Of a DNA stretch of 64,000 nt, positions 49,557 through 62,182 are shown one piece after another. Origin of the DNA: Ascidia mentula (taxonomy: Eukaryota; Chordata; Ascidiacea; Phlebobranchia; Ascidiidae). The notes beneath the pieces were generated by a model. That model saw only the letters and a program-made list of their open reading frames with translations. It was not told the origin of the DNA and did no database searches. The position numbers and the translations under genes were made by a program. The stretch lies in contig OX387201.1 of the NCBI GenBank assembly GCA_947561715.1, forward strand, positions 21,714,001 to 21,778,000. The letters run 5' to 3'. Position 1 is the stretch's first letter, and each line of letters opens with the position of its first letter.

Positions 49557-52500
49557 ATGAAGTGTGTTTTGGTTGTGGTTATACTCTTTGGTATTTTGGA
49601 ATGCGCCAGAGCCCAAGGTATTTTTTTCTGTTACATGTATTGTCTGGATGTTATTGTTTTAAATAAAGTCCTTGAAGATTTGTATATATTTCAATCATGA
49701 GTATTATCACCAGGGTACGCAAATATTAGCCCAAATGTATATAATTTTACCGGGTATCGTATCAAAACATAACTTCCTCTAATTCATGTGATTCACTAAT
49801 TACAATTGCATTTAATACAGATACATGCGAATGGTGCTTCAGAGAGGCGTGTGGAGTACCAAGCGCGGGAAGCCCTAACGAAACATGCTTGGGTTGCATC
49901 AGATCGGCATGCGGTATTGTGTTTAACAATAGGGCAGGATATACAGGCCTACGTAATACAGTGATTCCCAACATTACTGTATTCACGTACCGTTGGATAT
50001 CTCCTACAACTTACATAACAATGTCGGCAATACGTAGCGGCATATTTTCGCTGCTGGTAGCCCATTATCGTGTCCTCTTTTGGTACTCGTCGCCTGTATT
50101 GGCAATACGTTGCTGTTGGACGAGTTGGTGCCAAAGAATATACAGCTATATGTTACCTTGCGGTTGACGTAAACTGCTCGCGTACCACCTGGAATGCTGT
50201 TGTCGTAATGTGTTTCATTGGGATGTTGTGCTCACCTAATTATTAACCCCATGTGATAGAACAACAACAATATAAGAAATGTAAACTTGCGTTTTGCGTT
50301 GGACCAGTATTGTATTTTCAATAGTTTCATTTCAATGTATCAGAGACTGAGTTTGCGTTACGATATATATACGTGGTATGATTACCATTACGCCATTGTA
50401 AGGAAAACAATGCAATGCGCGGTATATATATGTGGTATGACACTTAATAACAATTATACGGTAGTCCTATATTTAAGAGCGTCATTTTTATGTATCAGAG
50501 ACGGAGTTTTCTTTACGAAACTTGGCGTCGAGAGGAGTTGACTGCATAAAATCGAGTTGGATGAACGAAAGCTTGTGTTCCTCTTCTTGTCCCAATTTCA
50601 CTGCTCAACACGAACAACGATTAATGGACTTCAAATCCTGCTTGAGTCCCTGTGTTGGTAAGTGCACAGCATTTGGTAAATAGTCACCAGAGTGCGATGT
50701 ACAAAAACCTCCAAAGTTTCCCGTTGGACGTGTTCGGTGTCAAGTTACGTGCATTATTCTGCGCAGTCGCTCTTCAAACTTTGTTGAAAGTTTACTATAT
50801 TACTATATTATAATTTGCTTTCACGTTAACACTTTTCTTGAAATCATGCTTTTATAAGTACACGTTGAAACATAGCTTTCCGTAAATGTGGTCAACAACA
50901 AAACAACAACAACAGGAATTCTATAAAATAGACTATGCTGTGGAGAACGGGGTTGCTCAATGCCGTCCGGAGATTCCGCACGACTTCGCCGACCCGCCAC
51001 AGCAGTGCGTAGCTGATGAGGTTACTGACGAATGCGGAAGCTGCTATAGACACGATATGTGCTTTACTGCTGATGAACTGGAGTCGAGCTGCCGTGCACA
51101 TTTAATCGCTACATGTCCACAAGGTAGGCTTAGTCACATAGAGCAACCAGTTTAACCATTTTAGTTTCCGGGCGTTTATTGCACACGGGCCTAGGAAGAC
51201 CATCACCACGAAATCTTAGGAGAATAGAGTTTGTGACCTGTGAAAATAGTTTCGAGAACTTGAGTTGATCTTATATTATTTATTCTAACAACTGAAATAC
51301 TAATATTTTTTCAATGGCATCGTATGGTTCTGTCTTATTCAGATTTAGCAAACCTCGGGTATTTCGGATTCCCGTAATACGGATAGAAACTGTATACCAT
51401 TATATTGTCGCTATTATAAAAAAAATCATAACGGATGAGTGCACAAACGCAGTAAAAGACGAAATTCCTGTTGCTGCCAGGCATATATTGCCATTTAAAA
51501 ATGTAGGCCTACTGCTCTTCTGACAAAGATACAGTACGTATATTTTTGCCAGAAGAACAGTACATTTTTAAAATGCAGTAAAAGACTAATCCGAATACCT
51601 TTTATCAGTAATCAAACCGAATGCAAATGTTAAATGACGTCATTCATTTTAATAATGGCTGTGAAAAACGTCGCACACGTCACTTCATTACGGTTTTAAT
51701 TTCGCTACAGCGAAATAATTTCACTAAATTTTCTTTGTAATTCGGCTGCCTCAACAGTTAACCTCGTGAAAGGCACATTGCTTGTAAGATTTGCTGTCAA
51801 TATTCGGATTCAGTCCGGCACGTCGGTAATATTGAAGCTGATCGACTGCTGCTCTTTAAATTCACATAACATTCTGATAAAAATCACATTCTAGGATCAC
51901 AATTTTTTATGATGTCTTGTGTTCATTTCCCAGGTTTCAATTCCACATGTATGACTCAGGCCTGGCAAGATGGTGGTTCAACATGCCCACCTATAAACCC
52001 TACCATTATGACCCGTCTGACCGAATGCGGAATCTGTCTTGGCGGATGTGCCGGTACAAAACCTGACTGCGTTCTTACATTTCATAACATTTTACCCGAC
52101 TGATACACATCCTATAACATCACAATATTTGCTGCCTGTTTTAGACATGTCCGCTTGTTTAAAAACTTGCAAAGATCAGCGACCTCCTTTTCCCGGCGAC
52201 GTCCCGTGTGCTCTTTGTCGTGCCTTGTGCGCAGGTCAGTTCATGTACACCTGCACCTATCTCACGGCTTTTCATCGCCACTAACTATCAGTATAACTGT
52301 ACGTTAAGTGCAGTTTGTGCAATTCCAGTCCACAGGAGGCTCAAATTTTGTGCAGCCTACTGTTATTGAAACATAAATAAATTTGCGGTTATGATATATG
52401 TAGTATATAAACGACATACAACTTAATGGTGTGACTGTGTTGCAGGTACCGCAGATTCGACAGCTTGCGTCACACAAAATTGTGATTGTGCCCGGTGTGA

Positions 52501-54749
52501 TGAATGTGTAGCCAGTTGCAAGTCACAGCACGGTATGTAAACGTACTTGAATTTATCATTCGCTACAATTCTGCTGTAGTTTGTTTTTCTCGTATATATA
52601 TTCCACTTGAAACAAAACTTATTGCTTTGTTTAAGGAACGAAGTTTTTTAGTCTTTTGGATCCATGCACTTGCTTAGAACGAGCCACTCCTTTACCGACA
52701 ACGATTTCACCCAGAATCTCGGGTAACTTATAATGTTTTGAAATTGCAGTTTCCAGTTGTACTAACGAATATATTTTATATTCTGGTCTAAATGAAATTC
52801 TGTTCTAACAAATTCCCGTCCAAAACCAATATTTTATTTGGATTAATGTTTCACGGCCACTGTTTCGACATATCAGTCTTTATCAATGCATCTTTGTTCT
52901 TGGCACCCAAGTCGCGAAGCAAAGTCAAACTTTGCAGTCATTAGCTGGGTAACTAGAGACAAACCGCCGTTGATAAATCTTGTTGGAACGCACTGCGGCC
53001 AAGCAACTGCATGAAAATATAGAGCCGAATTATTTCTTGCTTAGGTGTCGAAGAAACGTGCAAAGGAGATTATCCGTTTATGGCTTACCTGTACTATTTG
53101 CCTCATGGTGTGCACGAGTTTATTTATGGGGGATGTCTGATTTCTGACGAATGGGTGATCACGAGTGGCGTAGGGTAATTTTATTGCTTCTGTCGTTTAC
53201 TTTAAACACGTTTATCACCATGATATTTTGTTTCCTGTTTGTATTCACTGACTTTCTTAAAACGAAATATCACGAACTAGCATAGGAAGAGACACGACTG
53301 GAGTTGTTTTGGGAGATCATAATCAATCAAATGTTTCCGGAACAGAACAGTTCTTCAACGTATCAGAAGTGATGACTCATCCGAACTATAATTCTTCAAC
53401 TCTCAACTTCAAACCCGTACTTCTCAGAGTGAGTATAATTTTTAAAGCTGAAGATACTAAAGTTAAAACAGAATGCCCTGCATGTCTCCCAGTTATAACC
53501 AGCGACAGGGAATATTAAAGCGCCTATTTATGGAATTTAAAGAAATGTTTGTAATTACTGCTGTGCTTTTGTGTTTTTTTGGCCAGAAAAATTAATTTGT
53601 TGCCAAAGAACTTCCACAAATTGAGAGTTCACTGGTTACATTTTCGAACGTGGAGTCAACCGTCACACCTATTTATTATTCAACTACAAACAGTTTGCTT
53701 TCGAAAGAACTTTGATCTTGCAATAAATGAGGATCATTTTACAAAATTGAATTTGTGCAAAGCACAAAACTTTACGAAATGTAATCAATAGAAAGTGCAT
53801 TACTTGGGGTTGCGTGAACTGTTTATTTGACAGCTGTCCAGAAAAGCTACGTTCAACCAATTTGTGATGCCAGTCAATTTGGTGGCAGATGGAACAAGAA
53901 CAGACGATGACAGCAATTCCTTTGCCGGGACTACTTGCTACATAGCGGGCTGGGGATTTAGAAGTTTGTATATACAGCTTTCCGTATAAACTTACACACA
54001 TGCATGAGTCCTATTTCTTCGACATAACAAACTACAAAATGATATTTTATCTCCTTAGTTTAGGATTATTTTAAATAAATATTAAAAATGAGCATCTTAT
54101 TATGTGATAAAACTATACAACAAAGGTATTTGAGAAAAATAATTTTGTTGCAGCCTTGAACGACCGAACTTCCAACGTATTGCTCCAATATGCCTCTGAC
54201 ATCCTTCCGATCACAAATTGTTCTTCGTTAACTGCATCGTGGGGACGTTTGCGCGTGTCTGCCGGAGACCCAAAGTTTTGTGCTGAAGGCATTGCTGGGG
54301 AAGGCCCTACCGATGTTAGTATTTATAATACGCATTAAAATGAAAACATGTCGAGGGGAAAAACTAGTGTTGTACGAAATTGCCAACTCGGGTAACGAAA
54401 CTGGTGGCAACCAACTTTTAAAGATAATAAGCTTCACTTACATGGCGTCAACAACTTTGCCAGCAGCAAGAAGTAAAATTTGTGTGCAGTTTCAAATAAA
54501 ATCGTTTATTTTGAAGGTCGATGATGGAAGCGGTCTTGTTTGCCGCCATCCAAATCAAGGAAATCAGCTCTTCCTTCATGGGGTTTTGGCATACAGAAAC
54601 GATGATTGTGATAGCTTGAATGTTTACGACAAGGTATTCCAAGTCCCAAGTTTGAGTCGACATCTTAACCTTTGATAATTTACTAAAAAAAATTATTTGC
54701 ACAGATAGCCGACGTGCGTGCGTGGATTGACTCAGTCATTTCCGCTTAA
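49557..54749 (+). CDS. Secreted cysteine-rich protein with catalytically dead chymotrypsin-fold domain (498 aa), complete
   Basis: Thirteen exons join in phase: 49557-49617, 49821-49913, 50535-50657, 50932-51123, 51934-52053, 52145-52234, 52446-52532, 53045-53174, 53281-53428, 53834-53963, 54154-54314, 54517-54633 and 54705-54749. Residues 1-20 are a signal peptide (MKCVLVVVILFGILECARAQ). Residues 21-255 come from six exons, all starting and ending in phase 1, each rich in Cys (CEWCFREAC, CGSCYRHDMC, CGICLGGC, CALCRALC, CDCARCDEC); I recognise no named domain. Residues 256-498 follow trypsin/chymotrypsin (YGGCLISDEWVIT, VVLGDHN, CYIAGWG, GLVC, final helix IADVRAWIDSVI). The His position (AAHC) reads SGVG, the Asp position (NDIALL) reads FKPVLL, and GDSGGP reads VDDGSG, so all three catalytic residues are gone. 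A binding or decoy role, as in serine protease homologues, is likely. Confidence 0.9.
49930..50118. mobile_element. About 190-bp insertion found only in the left duplicate
   Basis: Left copy: GTGTTTAACAATAGGG then about 190 bp then ACGAGTTGGTGCCAAAG. Right copy near 62550: GTGTTTAACATAGGACGCG then TTGGTGCCAAAG. The ends carry roughly inverted words (ACAGGCCTACGTAATACAG; CCTGTATTGGCAATACG), as in a small non-autonomous element. It lies in intron 2. Confidence 0.6.
52850..52900. repeat. Fragment of the palindromic element family
   Basis: CACGGCCACTGTTTCGACAT matches the arm of the element at 33080-33321. It lies in an intron of the dead-protease gene. Confidence 0.5.
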
Positions 54750-54811
54750 CATCAAAACAGGACGAAACGCCACATTTGTCAGCTTATAAAAGGAAACATA
54801 TACTCAGAGTT

Positions 54812-54817
54812 AATAAA
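54812..54817 (+). promoter_or_regulatory. Poly(A) signal of the dead-protease gene
   Basis: AATAAA 63 bases after the stop codon at 54747-54749. Confidence 0.75.
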
Positions 54818-55379
54818 CAACACACATGTCTAACGTTTGTCGTTTGCTTTATGGGTTAAAACAATATTAATACCTGTTTAGGTTGTCGTTTTGTGACGCA
54901 TCGGTCAGGCACGAACGAACTAAATGTAGTAAGATAAATATATCGCATGCAAACAAAATAAACTGATACCCAGATCGCTTGGGTGGTAGAGGATAAAACG
55001 CTTCCAAACGCTGCATCGAGTGGGCCAATGGTGCCTTTGTTCTTGTGCATTTTTTTTCATAACATTGACATTCGATATATGTCCGGAAAATCTGCTCTAC
55101 GTCCTAGAGCCTACTGTGCTAGTTGTACCTTTCGGCGACTTTCGAGAGGGTCTTCACGATTCCTAGATGCCCAACTCTGAACGCGTCATCGTGCAGTACA
55201 ACCATTACCCATTGTCCTTAACTTGGAGGGAGAACTACTTATAAGTACAATCTAAATCCCCAAATCAGTTTCCATGTGTAAAATCTTTCCTTAGTCTAGG
55301 GAAGAGCGATCGCTAATGTGGAATTAAAGTGGCGTGACGCATCTTCCTATATATTGAATGTTGTTTTATTGGTCTGTCG

Positions 55380-55530
55380 CAACCCAGCTAACACACAATG
55401 TATTTTCGACGTTCACAACGTTGTCGAAAGGTCGCAAACACGTGTCACACTCATATTTTATCGAAGTAAACGTCGAAAATCAGTTGGACAGTCAACGTTG
55501 CTTTCCAAAAAAAAAGGATTTTTCACGTTG
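55380..55530. repeat. AACGTT/ACGTCG-rich dyad repeat patch
   Basis: Opens with CAACCCAGCTAACACACAAT and carries CGACGTTCACAACGTTG, AAACGTCG and CAACGTTG, short self-complementary words spaced along 150 bp. The look is that of a small transposon relic or dyad minisatellite. Confidence 0.4.
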
Positions 55531-56463
55531 TTGATACGTAAAATGCTACTGAGATTAATCTTGTACCAGGTACTGCATGACATCATAGCACTGTTTGTTC
55601 ATCGTATGCATGTTCTCACTTTTATTTCGGGACCAAACATCACAGAGTTGTTAGTCATGTATTAAATTGTCTATGATATCTGTATACACCACAGTGGAGA
55701 AGATGACGCGCAACGTTTTGCTTGTGGCTCACGTCCATGTTAACGTCACCGGAATAGATTGTTCCACAAATAATATAAAAATTCCGACGGAAGCCTAAAT
55801 TGTGGCTGAACAACTAAAGGTATATAATGATAACTTAACGATTCACATTCCTTCGTAGAAATTGTCGAAATATCAAACCGTTAATGCATGGACAATTATC
55901 TGGCTTTAATATTAACAAAATACAAAAAGCATGATAATTACAAAGCCACAAACGGTTAGCATGGAAAGTTGCACGAATGCAGCAACGAAATTTCGAGGCG
56001 CGAGTCAGACAAAATGACGTAAGAATCTGCATTAAAGCCTGGGGCAGAATGTTAAAATTTGAAGTTTTTTAACACAAAGCTGGTGACGTATCACACGCTT
56101 AAATCAATAATCCACAACCCCAGTGTGCCCCCGGATCCGATCAGTTAAGCATTTATTACTGGGATGTAAATATTAAACATGGATTTTTCTTCCTTTGATA
56201 TTAGTTTTATGTACACTTGATAATATTGAATTTACCCAATTTTTTATTTACGTAATAATGAATTGCGCTCTTAAATTACAACATTTTTTATAATTTGTTT
56301 TTCAATTTTGCGATGCATAAATCTCATATAACTTGAGTAACATTTAATTGGGAAATCCTATTTGTTCAGTACATTTGACATAAAGTCGCACTTGGGTTCT
56401 TTTGTTGTTCCCCAACCTGACTTTGGTTGAAAACCTGATGCAGAGAATTACACTAAATACATC

Positions 56464-56469
56464 TTTATT
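56464..56469 (-). promoter_or_regulatory. Poly(A) signal candidate for the CUB-only gene
   Basis: AATAAA on the minus strand, 364 bases past the stop codon of the CUB-only gene and outside the duplicated block. Confidence 0.45.
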
Positions 56470-56832
56470 ACTTCATCAAAACTACATTCATATCAAGTTA
56501 GTCAAATAATTAGACACACGCATTATCAACTACACTTTCGGTATACAAGTACAGAGTTAACACACAAAGCGAAGACTATTAGGTTAAGTTGTAGAGGCTA
56601 AGACTGATAAAAGCACACTTTATATACTAGAGAGAGGCGTGACGGTGTAGGGGTTCTGAAAAAAGTATTGTTCACAGCAAGCATTTAACAGAAGACATTC
56701 AGATACTGGAAAACCGGGTTAAACTTTACACAGGAAAACTGGCGCCATGGAGACGACCAACAAACAATGACCAGCAAATTACACGACAACAATATTACGT
56801 GTAAACAATATGCCAAGGGAAACTAGATCCAT

Positions 56833-57627
56833 CTATTTAATAAATCCAAAATAGGGTTCTAAACTTGAAGAAATGCCTCTCAACGTGGGACAACTCAAAT
56901 ACATGGAACCTGTATCTGATTTCACAATTCCTGTTGTACTTCCATCACCTGTAAACGTTCCCAACAAGGCACCGTTTGTGTTGTTTCCTTCGTAAACCTA
57001 CAATCAAACATAAAACACAGTTACTTAAGAAAAACAGTGTATTATATTCCGTTTAAACTAGTTCTAACTAAACGCTAAATATCCAATAAACTAATTATCA
57101 CAATTTTATCTTCAATATCGTGTGTGACTGCGTAACCTACGTGAGCTGATGCCTATTTTATGTAAATACAACACTGTCATTGTGACACGTTTATAAGTTG
57201 TTTTGATTACATCAGATCCTTATGATAAAATGCAAAATTGACTTTAAAGTTTCCCTGATAGCCGTGCAAACGAGTGAATATTTTCACCGAACAAATGTTG
57301 TCGCCAAGTGAATATTTCCACAAATTCATCGCAGCAACTCCGCCAGTGCCTGTAGTAAACGCTCGTCCATAACTTGTACACGAGGATCTGATCGGAATAG
57401 AACCAGTTCGGTGTCCACTATAAGCTGATGGACCACAATATGTCGACCCTCCACCTACACAAGTATGGAGAGCAACATTTTTGCGAACAAATATAACAAA
57501 CCACACTTACTTAGCTTGTTAACAAATAAGTTTAGCTATGCTATGTTATCCCTACATATGCTTAACTAAACCCCTTCATACCTGTTACTAATTCCAGGCA
57601 GATACAGAAGAGAAAAACAACTTCCAT
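56833..57627 (-). CDS. CUB-only secreted protein (140 aa), truncated duplicate of the CUB-ZP gene
   Basis: Exons 57582-57627, 57243-57454 and 56833-56997 match the first three exons of the gene at 39898-45075 in length and phase (46, 212 and then 162 nt plus the stop). The product keeps the signal peptide (MEVVFLFCICLELVTG) and the whole CUB domain (STYCG..., KVYEGNN, EPYFGFIK). Homology ends at 56836 and the next codon is TAG (56833-56835 on the plus strand). The breakpoint therefore removes the splice donor and closes the frame at once, giving a tidy soluble CUB protein without ZP, EGF or membrane anchor. It shares the duplicated promoter region with the second dead-protease copy. It may be expressed or may be a decaying leftover; the frame is intact. 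Confidence 0.8.
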
Positions 57628-57999
57628 TTAAAAGATATTTTCTAGTATTATAAAATTCTGTGGATTAATACAAAATAAATCCTAATAATAATAAAAGGCT
57701 TTTTGGCAACACTATTATGTCAAGTCTGTAACGAACGAAACGTAGATGGAAATAAACAATATAGTTTTTGTATTCTAGTCATGCATGCTAACATCAGCAA
57801 TGAAATAAATTTTAACCATAGACAACAAAGGACTGCCTGTGATGGTTGTTTACGTCATGACGCTAACAGCAACGTGAGGATTTGGTGACCATACAGACTT
57901 GTCTCAACGTCATGTTTTGTTTTATTTTTACTATTTCATGTTTGGAAACATGCTGTTTGAGAAGGGCTGTGTGGCTGGGCACGCCAAGCAGTAACGAAA

Positions 58000-58225
58000 A
58001 AAAAGTGTATGTACAAAAAAAGCCATAACAGTAATTGAGACCTGCAGACAGGGTGTACGCCCGTAAGCTATCATTCTTCTATACTAGCAGGCACATAGAC
58101 TTCCACTTTGTGGTGCCTTTCGGTCAACGTCGACCCGTTGGGTACCAAACTGGGTACCAAAAAACAGAGGCGAACCACCTTACAGGTCGAAACAGTTTAT
58201 ACACCCTGTCTGCAGCTCTCAACAA
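58000..58225. repeat. Composite interspersed element copy, right duplicate
   Basis: TATGTACAAAAAAAGCCATA, CCTGCAGACAGGGTG, CTTCCACTTTGTGGTGCC and GGTCGAAACAGTTTATACACC place it in the family of 45440-45700, but the inner part differs from the left duplicate. Confidence 0.7.
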
Positions 58226-59482
58226 ACTAATAAGGTTTAACAAGTTTCATTATTCAGACTATATACAGCAAGTATAACCAGGCTGTTTACCTGTTAAGTT
58301 TTTTATATCCACCTGATAAATAATGATGCAGATAAATTTTTAAGCACTTAACCCTTTGAGATTTTAACAGCTTATCCAGACGTGCAGAGTTAAATAACTA
58401 ATTCCTGTTCAAATTTCGTCGCCAGCAAATGGTGTAAGAGCTAGCATGGCACATGTACGTCATCTTCTTAATTTTTTTGTCTGATTGCTCTTCCCGTCAC
58501 GTTTCATGGCGCTTCTGTTACCACTCCTGAAATTCAATTTGAAAGTTTGTCCTGAATAAATTTTTGCATACTTTTTCATTTCTGCTTCCTCATAATTAAT
58601 TGATTTACTTTTACCAAAAGCAAATTTCTGCCGAGCTTTTACGATAAAACCTTTAAAGTTAAAATACTGAAAGGAGTAAAAACGTCATCAAATCCATAAA
58701 TGCACGACAACTGGCACCGGAAGTCACGTAGCAAACGTGCTCCAATGCACCATGAGTAAGATTACAGGCAAAGGAAATACTCGGGAAAGTGAATTGGACG
58801 TGACGTCAACATTTTGGAATCTCTTTAAACGCCAATGAAATTTTGAAGCCTGTTTGCGGAATAATTTAATCAACGCTAAACTACTGCTGTGCACTTTATC
58901 GCAAGTAAATAAATCAAGATCTTGTTTTGTTTGCTATCGGTTTAATCATAAATGTTATCTTCTTTTCCGTGAGTAACAAATGAAATTTGACATATTAATA
59001 CAACAGCTCTGTGCGCATACACAACCGTACATAAAACTGTGACTCTCCACCTTTGCTACTTGCTTGACGTCACACATGATTTACTAACTTCTCGCTTTCA
59101 ACTCATTTTTACGCTGCGCGATCAAAACAAGTGATTGCAAAGCGAAACCGACCGCTGTTGCATCCCAGATTCTTTCTTTGATGTAACATTTTTTACTCAT
59201 GATCGCATCTTGTTCGCCCACAGGCCTATCATGCCCGCAGTTCGCAACGTCCATTCCCATCCACTTTTTTCTGTTATTTCATTCAGTTGCTTCTGTTTGT
59301 TCGTGTGCATACTCGGTGTCAGCGCCAGTGGTTTTGATAGTACAGGAGCACAGACGGGTTTAACCTCATGTAGTTTATTCATACTCTTATTATTTCTTAG
59401 TTATTGCTTGAAAACCGAATATTTTTATACTTTTTGTTTAATTTTTTATTTATTTTAAACTTCCGAAAACTTTTTTAAGTTA

Positions 59483-59643
59483 TGTGCAAAAAAAGCCATA
59501 ATATTGCAAAGCTGCAGACAGGGTGTGTACACGCACTGTTTCGACCTGTAAGGTCTCATCAGTGCAGCTGTTGAGTGGCACTGTGCTAGCTTTCACACTA
59601 GCAGGCACACTAGTCTCCACTTTGTGGTACCTTTCGGTCAACG
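59483..59643 (+). mobile_element. 161-bp interspersed element inserted only in the right duplicate, flanked by a 12-bp direct repeat
   Basis: TTTTTTAAGTTA occurs at 59471-59482 and at 59644-59655, on either side of TGTGCAAAAAAAGCCATAAT ... CTTTCGGTCAACG. The left duplicate has one related site (CTTTTTAAGTGAGG near 46900) and no element. The 12-bp repeat looks like a target-site duplication. Confidence 0.75.
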
Positions 59644-62182
59644 TTTTTTAAGTTAGGTACTTAACTTTTTCCTTTCTGTTTTCACTTTTGTCAGTTGGAG
59701 AAACTGTTGATGTCTTTTCAGTCGAAATATATTTTTCTCATTAAAAAATCCATCTGAGCTGTCCGCAGATCGCTTTGTGAAATATAATGCATAATTATAT
59801 CGATACGGTGTGCGATCGACAGCCTGTCAGGGGCCTTTTCTTTTTAAATTGATGCAGTTTTTATTCATTAATCGCATCCTGCGCACTCATTTAATATCTC
59901 TCTTTAGGGGTAAGGGCCGTATCTCTGTATTTCTGTGGAAAAGAGTTTCTCTGTCGGGAAATGCCCTTCTCGAACTAACTGTGTGTAACAATGCAATGGG
60001 TCATGCATGGGCGCTGTGTTTGAATGAGCGCAAATGAACAGGCTGTTGGCAGGGCGATTTTGATCGTGTTTGGGGCAGTTTTACTATGGTTTCCAGGGTT
60101 ATTAGTCAGGCAGTAAATTGGCACAGGGTGCTGTTGAACAAGTAACTGAAAAACTACCAACATATTGAGATGGATTTTGTGGAAAAATGAATCACAGAAA
60201 GTATGCTCAATTTGTGATTTTCTGTTAGTCCCGTAAAAAAGTGTAGGTTTATTTTGTGAAAATGAATCACAGGAAGTACCCTCCATTTGCAACAAAGTAA
60301 AGCCACCAACCCTCCTCTACACAATTCATTAAGAATTACATGTCTTATAAATGTTTATAGCTCCCCCAGGGCAGTTTGGCGGTGAACCTTTGCATAACCC
60401 CCCAATGTGTTGTCTTAATGCAGCTGCAATCCATTTTTCTCTGTTAAGCATAACCCTGTTTACATGGCCAAGTCGACTTGACCGGGTCACGTGATTTTCA
60501 AATTCGACGCGCGAAAACGACGAATTTACATGCGGCTTTTAAGTCAGCTTAAGTTAAGCTGTCTCGGGCTGACAGGCTGTAAATTCAGACTCTGTACTAA
60601 ATAAATTATCAATATTACGCAAATGCTTGCTGCAAATTGGTCCTTGATTATAATGTGAGTTTACTTTGCCAGATATAATAGATGATTTTACTACAAAGCC
60701 TGCTGCAACCCATACTTTTTTTAATTTCTGACTAAACTAAAAGGCTGCATTTTCCTGGAATGTGTTCACAACAACACCATGGTAAGAGTATTCAAGTGAA
60801 AATTTCATGTTTAGTAGTATTAATTATCTCTGTCCTTCTTCACAGGATCCTTTTCAGAAGTTGTCTAATCCCGTAATCCCATGTACAATTGAGTGTCAGA
60901 AAAGACTGAATGGAATGTTTCATACCAGCCCAATGTTAATTAATTTGAAACAAATATACAGAAGATGTGATAGTTACATAACATAAACTTGTGTCATGGC
61001 ATTCTTGTCATATTTTTTTTTATTTTGACAAACAGGAAAGGTTTACATAAGCCTGCTTTTGTATTTTATGGTTGATTGTTGTTCACATAATCCTTGCATA
61101 AATAAGATGCAGTAGCCTAAATATGAATAAACAACCAGTTTGCATTGATTGTTATATTATAGCACATCCAGCAGCAAATGAAAACAGTTAACACAAGTGC
61201 ATTCTTCTTTCAAACAAGTGTCAGTATTCCTGCAATGCATTTGTTTCCTTCAGGTCTCCAAAATGCAACTTAGGTCCTCAACACGAATGCTGCTTGTTTG
61301 TATCTTGATGCTTGTACAATTCATTTAACACTTGCGCAGTATTTATCAAAATTAACTCAAGTAAGCACATCCTTCTCGCCCCTGCAGCATAGAGCATACT
61401 CACGTAGTTGTACTAGAACTAGTTTATTACTTTTAAGGTTTATTGTAAACAGCAAACCCTCAACGCACAACCTCATAAACAAATTACCTAATCCTAACTT
61501 CTTCGCGGCACTTGTCGCAACTGGGTTTAAGCTGACTTAATCGCTTAAGCTGTCCCGTAAACCACTCTCCGCGTTAGACCCAAGGCCGAGACGGCTTAAG
61601 ACGCTTGCCTTTTTCTCTTCGCCGAAAACGAGAGAGTCGGATCGGCGAGTCAGCTTCGAAGCCGTCTTAAACCGTCATTCCCCCTTCATGACTCGTCAGA
61701 CCCAGAAATTGTTTTTGGCAAACAAGAGAAACTGTCACCACGTGCATGAAGGCGAATGACCTCTGAAGCACAATTTTTGAAGATTTAATTGTGAGATACG
61801 GCCTTAACAAAGTTGGTACAGTTTGAATATTTGCTTTTGTCTATAAAGTCAATAGTATTGCATATTTTAACATTCTTGTTTCCAAGTTTGTTCAGGCAAT
61901 TTTAAATCCAGCAATAATATTAATAGATAAGTGCGTTAGCTTATGTTTTCAACGTGCTTAAACCTGTATTTTACAAACAAGGCATGAATCAACAGGAGAT
62001 AATACTGTGGGGACGAGGCATCCTGCTTAATTGTCCCTCAGTGTTCGTATCCTGCGAGGAAATGAGGCTAGAGTTATATTTGTATTCACGTACTATAGGT
62101 TAAACAGTTCTATAGGTATCAGCAGAAACAATTCCAAGTTATTTCAGGTTGCGTTACGTTTGGTTACTGAAGAGTATTTATA

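Larger units (their letters stand above)
44235..51540. repeat. Left copy of a tandem segmental duplication
   Basis: This stretch returns at 56836-64000 with an offset of about 12.5-12.6 kb. It covers exons 1-3 of the CUB-ZP gene, the divergent intergenic region and exons 1-4 of the dead-protease gene. In the 192-nt fourth exon I count four base differences between copies. The left breakpoint is sharp, at 44235 against 56836. The right end cannot be seen because copy 2 runs off the window. Confidence 0.95.
54750..56832. other. Intergenic region between the dead-protease gene and the CUB-only gene
   Basis: Convergent spacer. Apart from two poly(A) signals and one repeat-like patch I see no gene. 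The 115-codon frame at 55318-55665 crosses the repeat-like patch and is not called. Confidence 0.5.
57628..62182. other. Divergent intergenic region, duplicate of 45076-49556
   Basis: Same content as the left copy apart from the insertions and deletions listed. No gene seen. Confidence 0.5.

Noticed and set aside
50886-50931. Start of the dead-protease gene at the ATG before the CAA repeat
   Set aside because: The upstream signal peptide and exons join in phase to an acceptor at 50929-50931; the ATG and CAA run are intronic.
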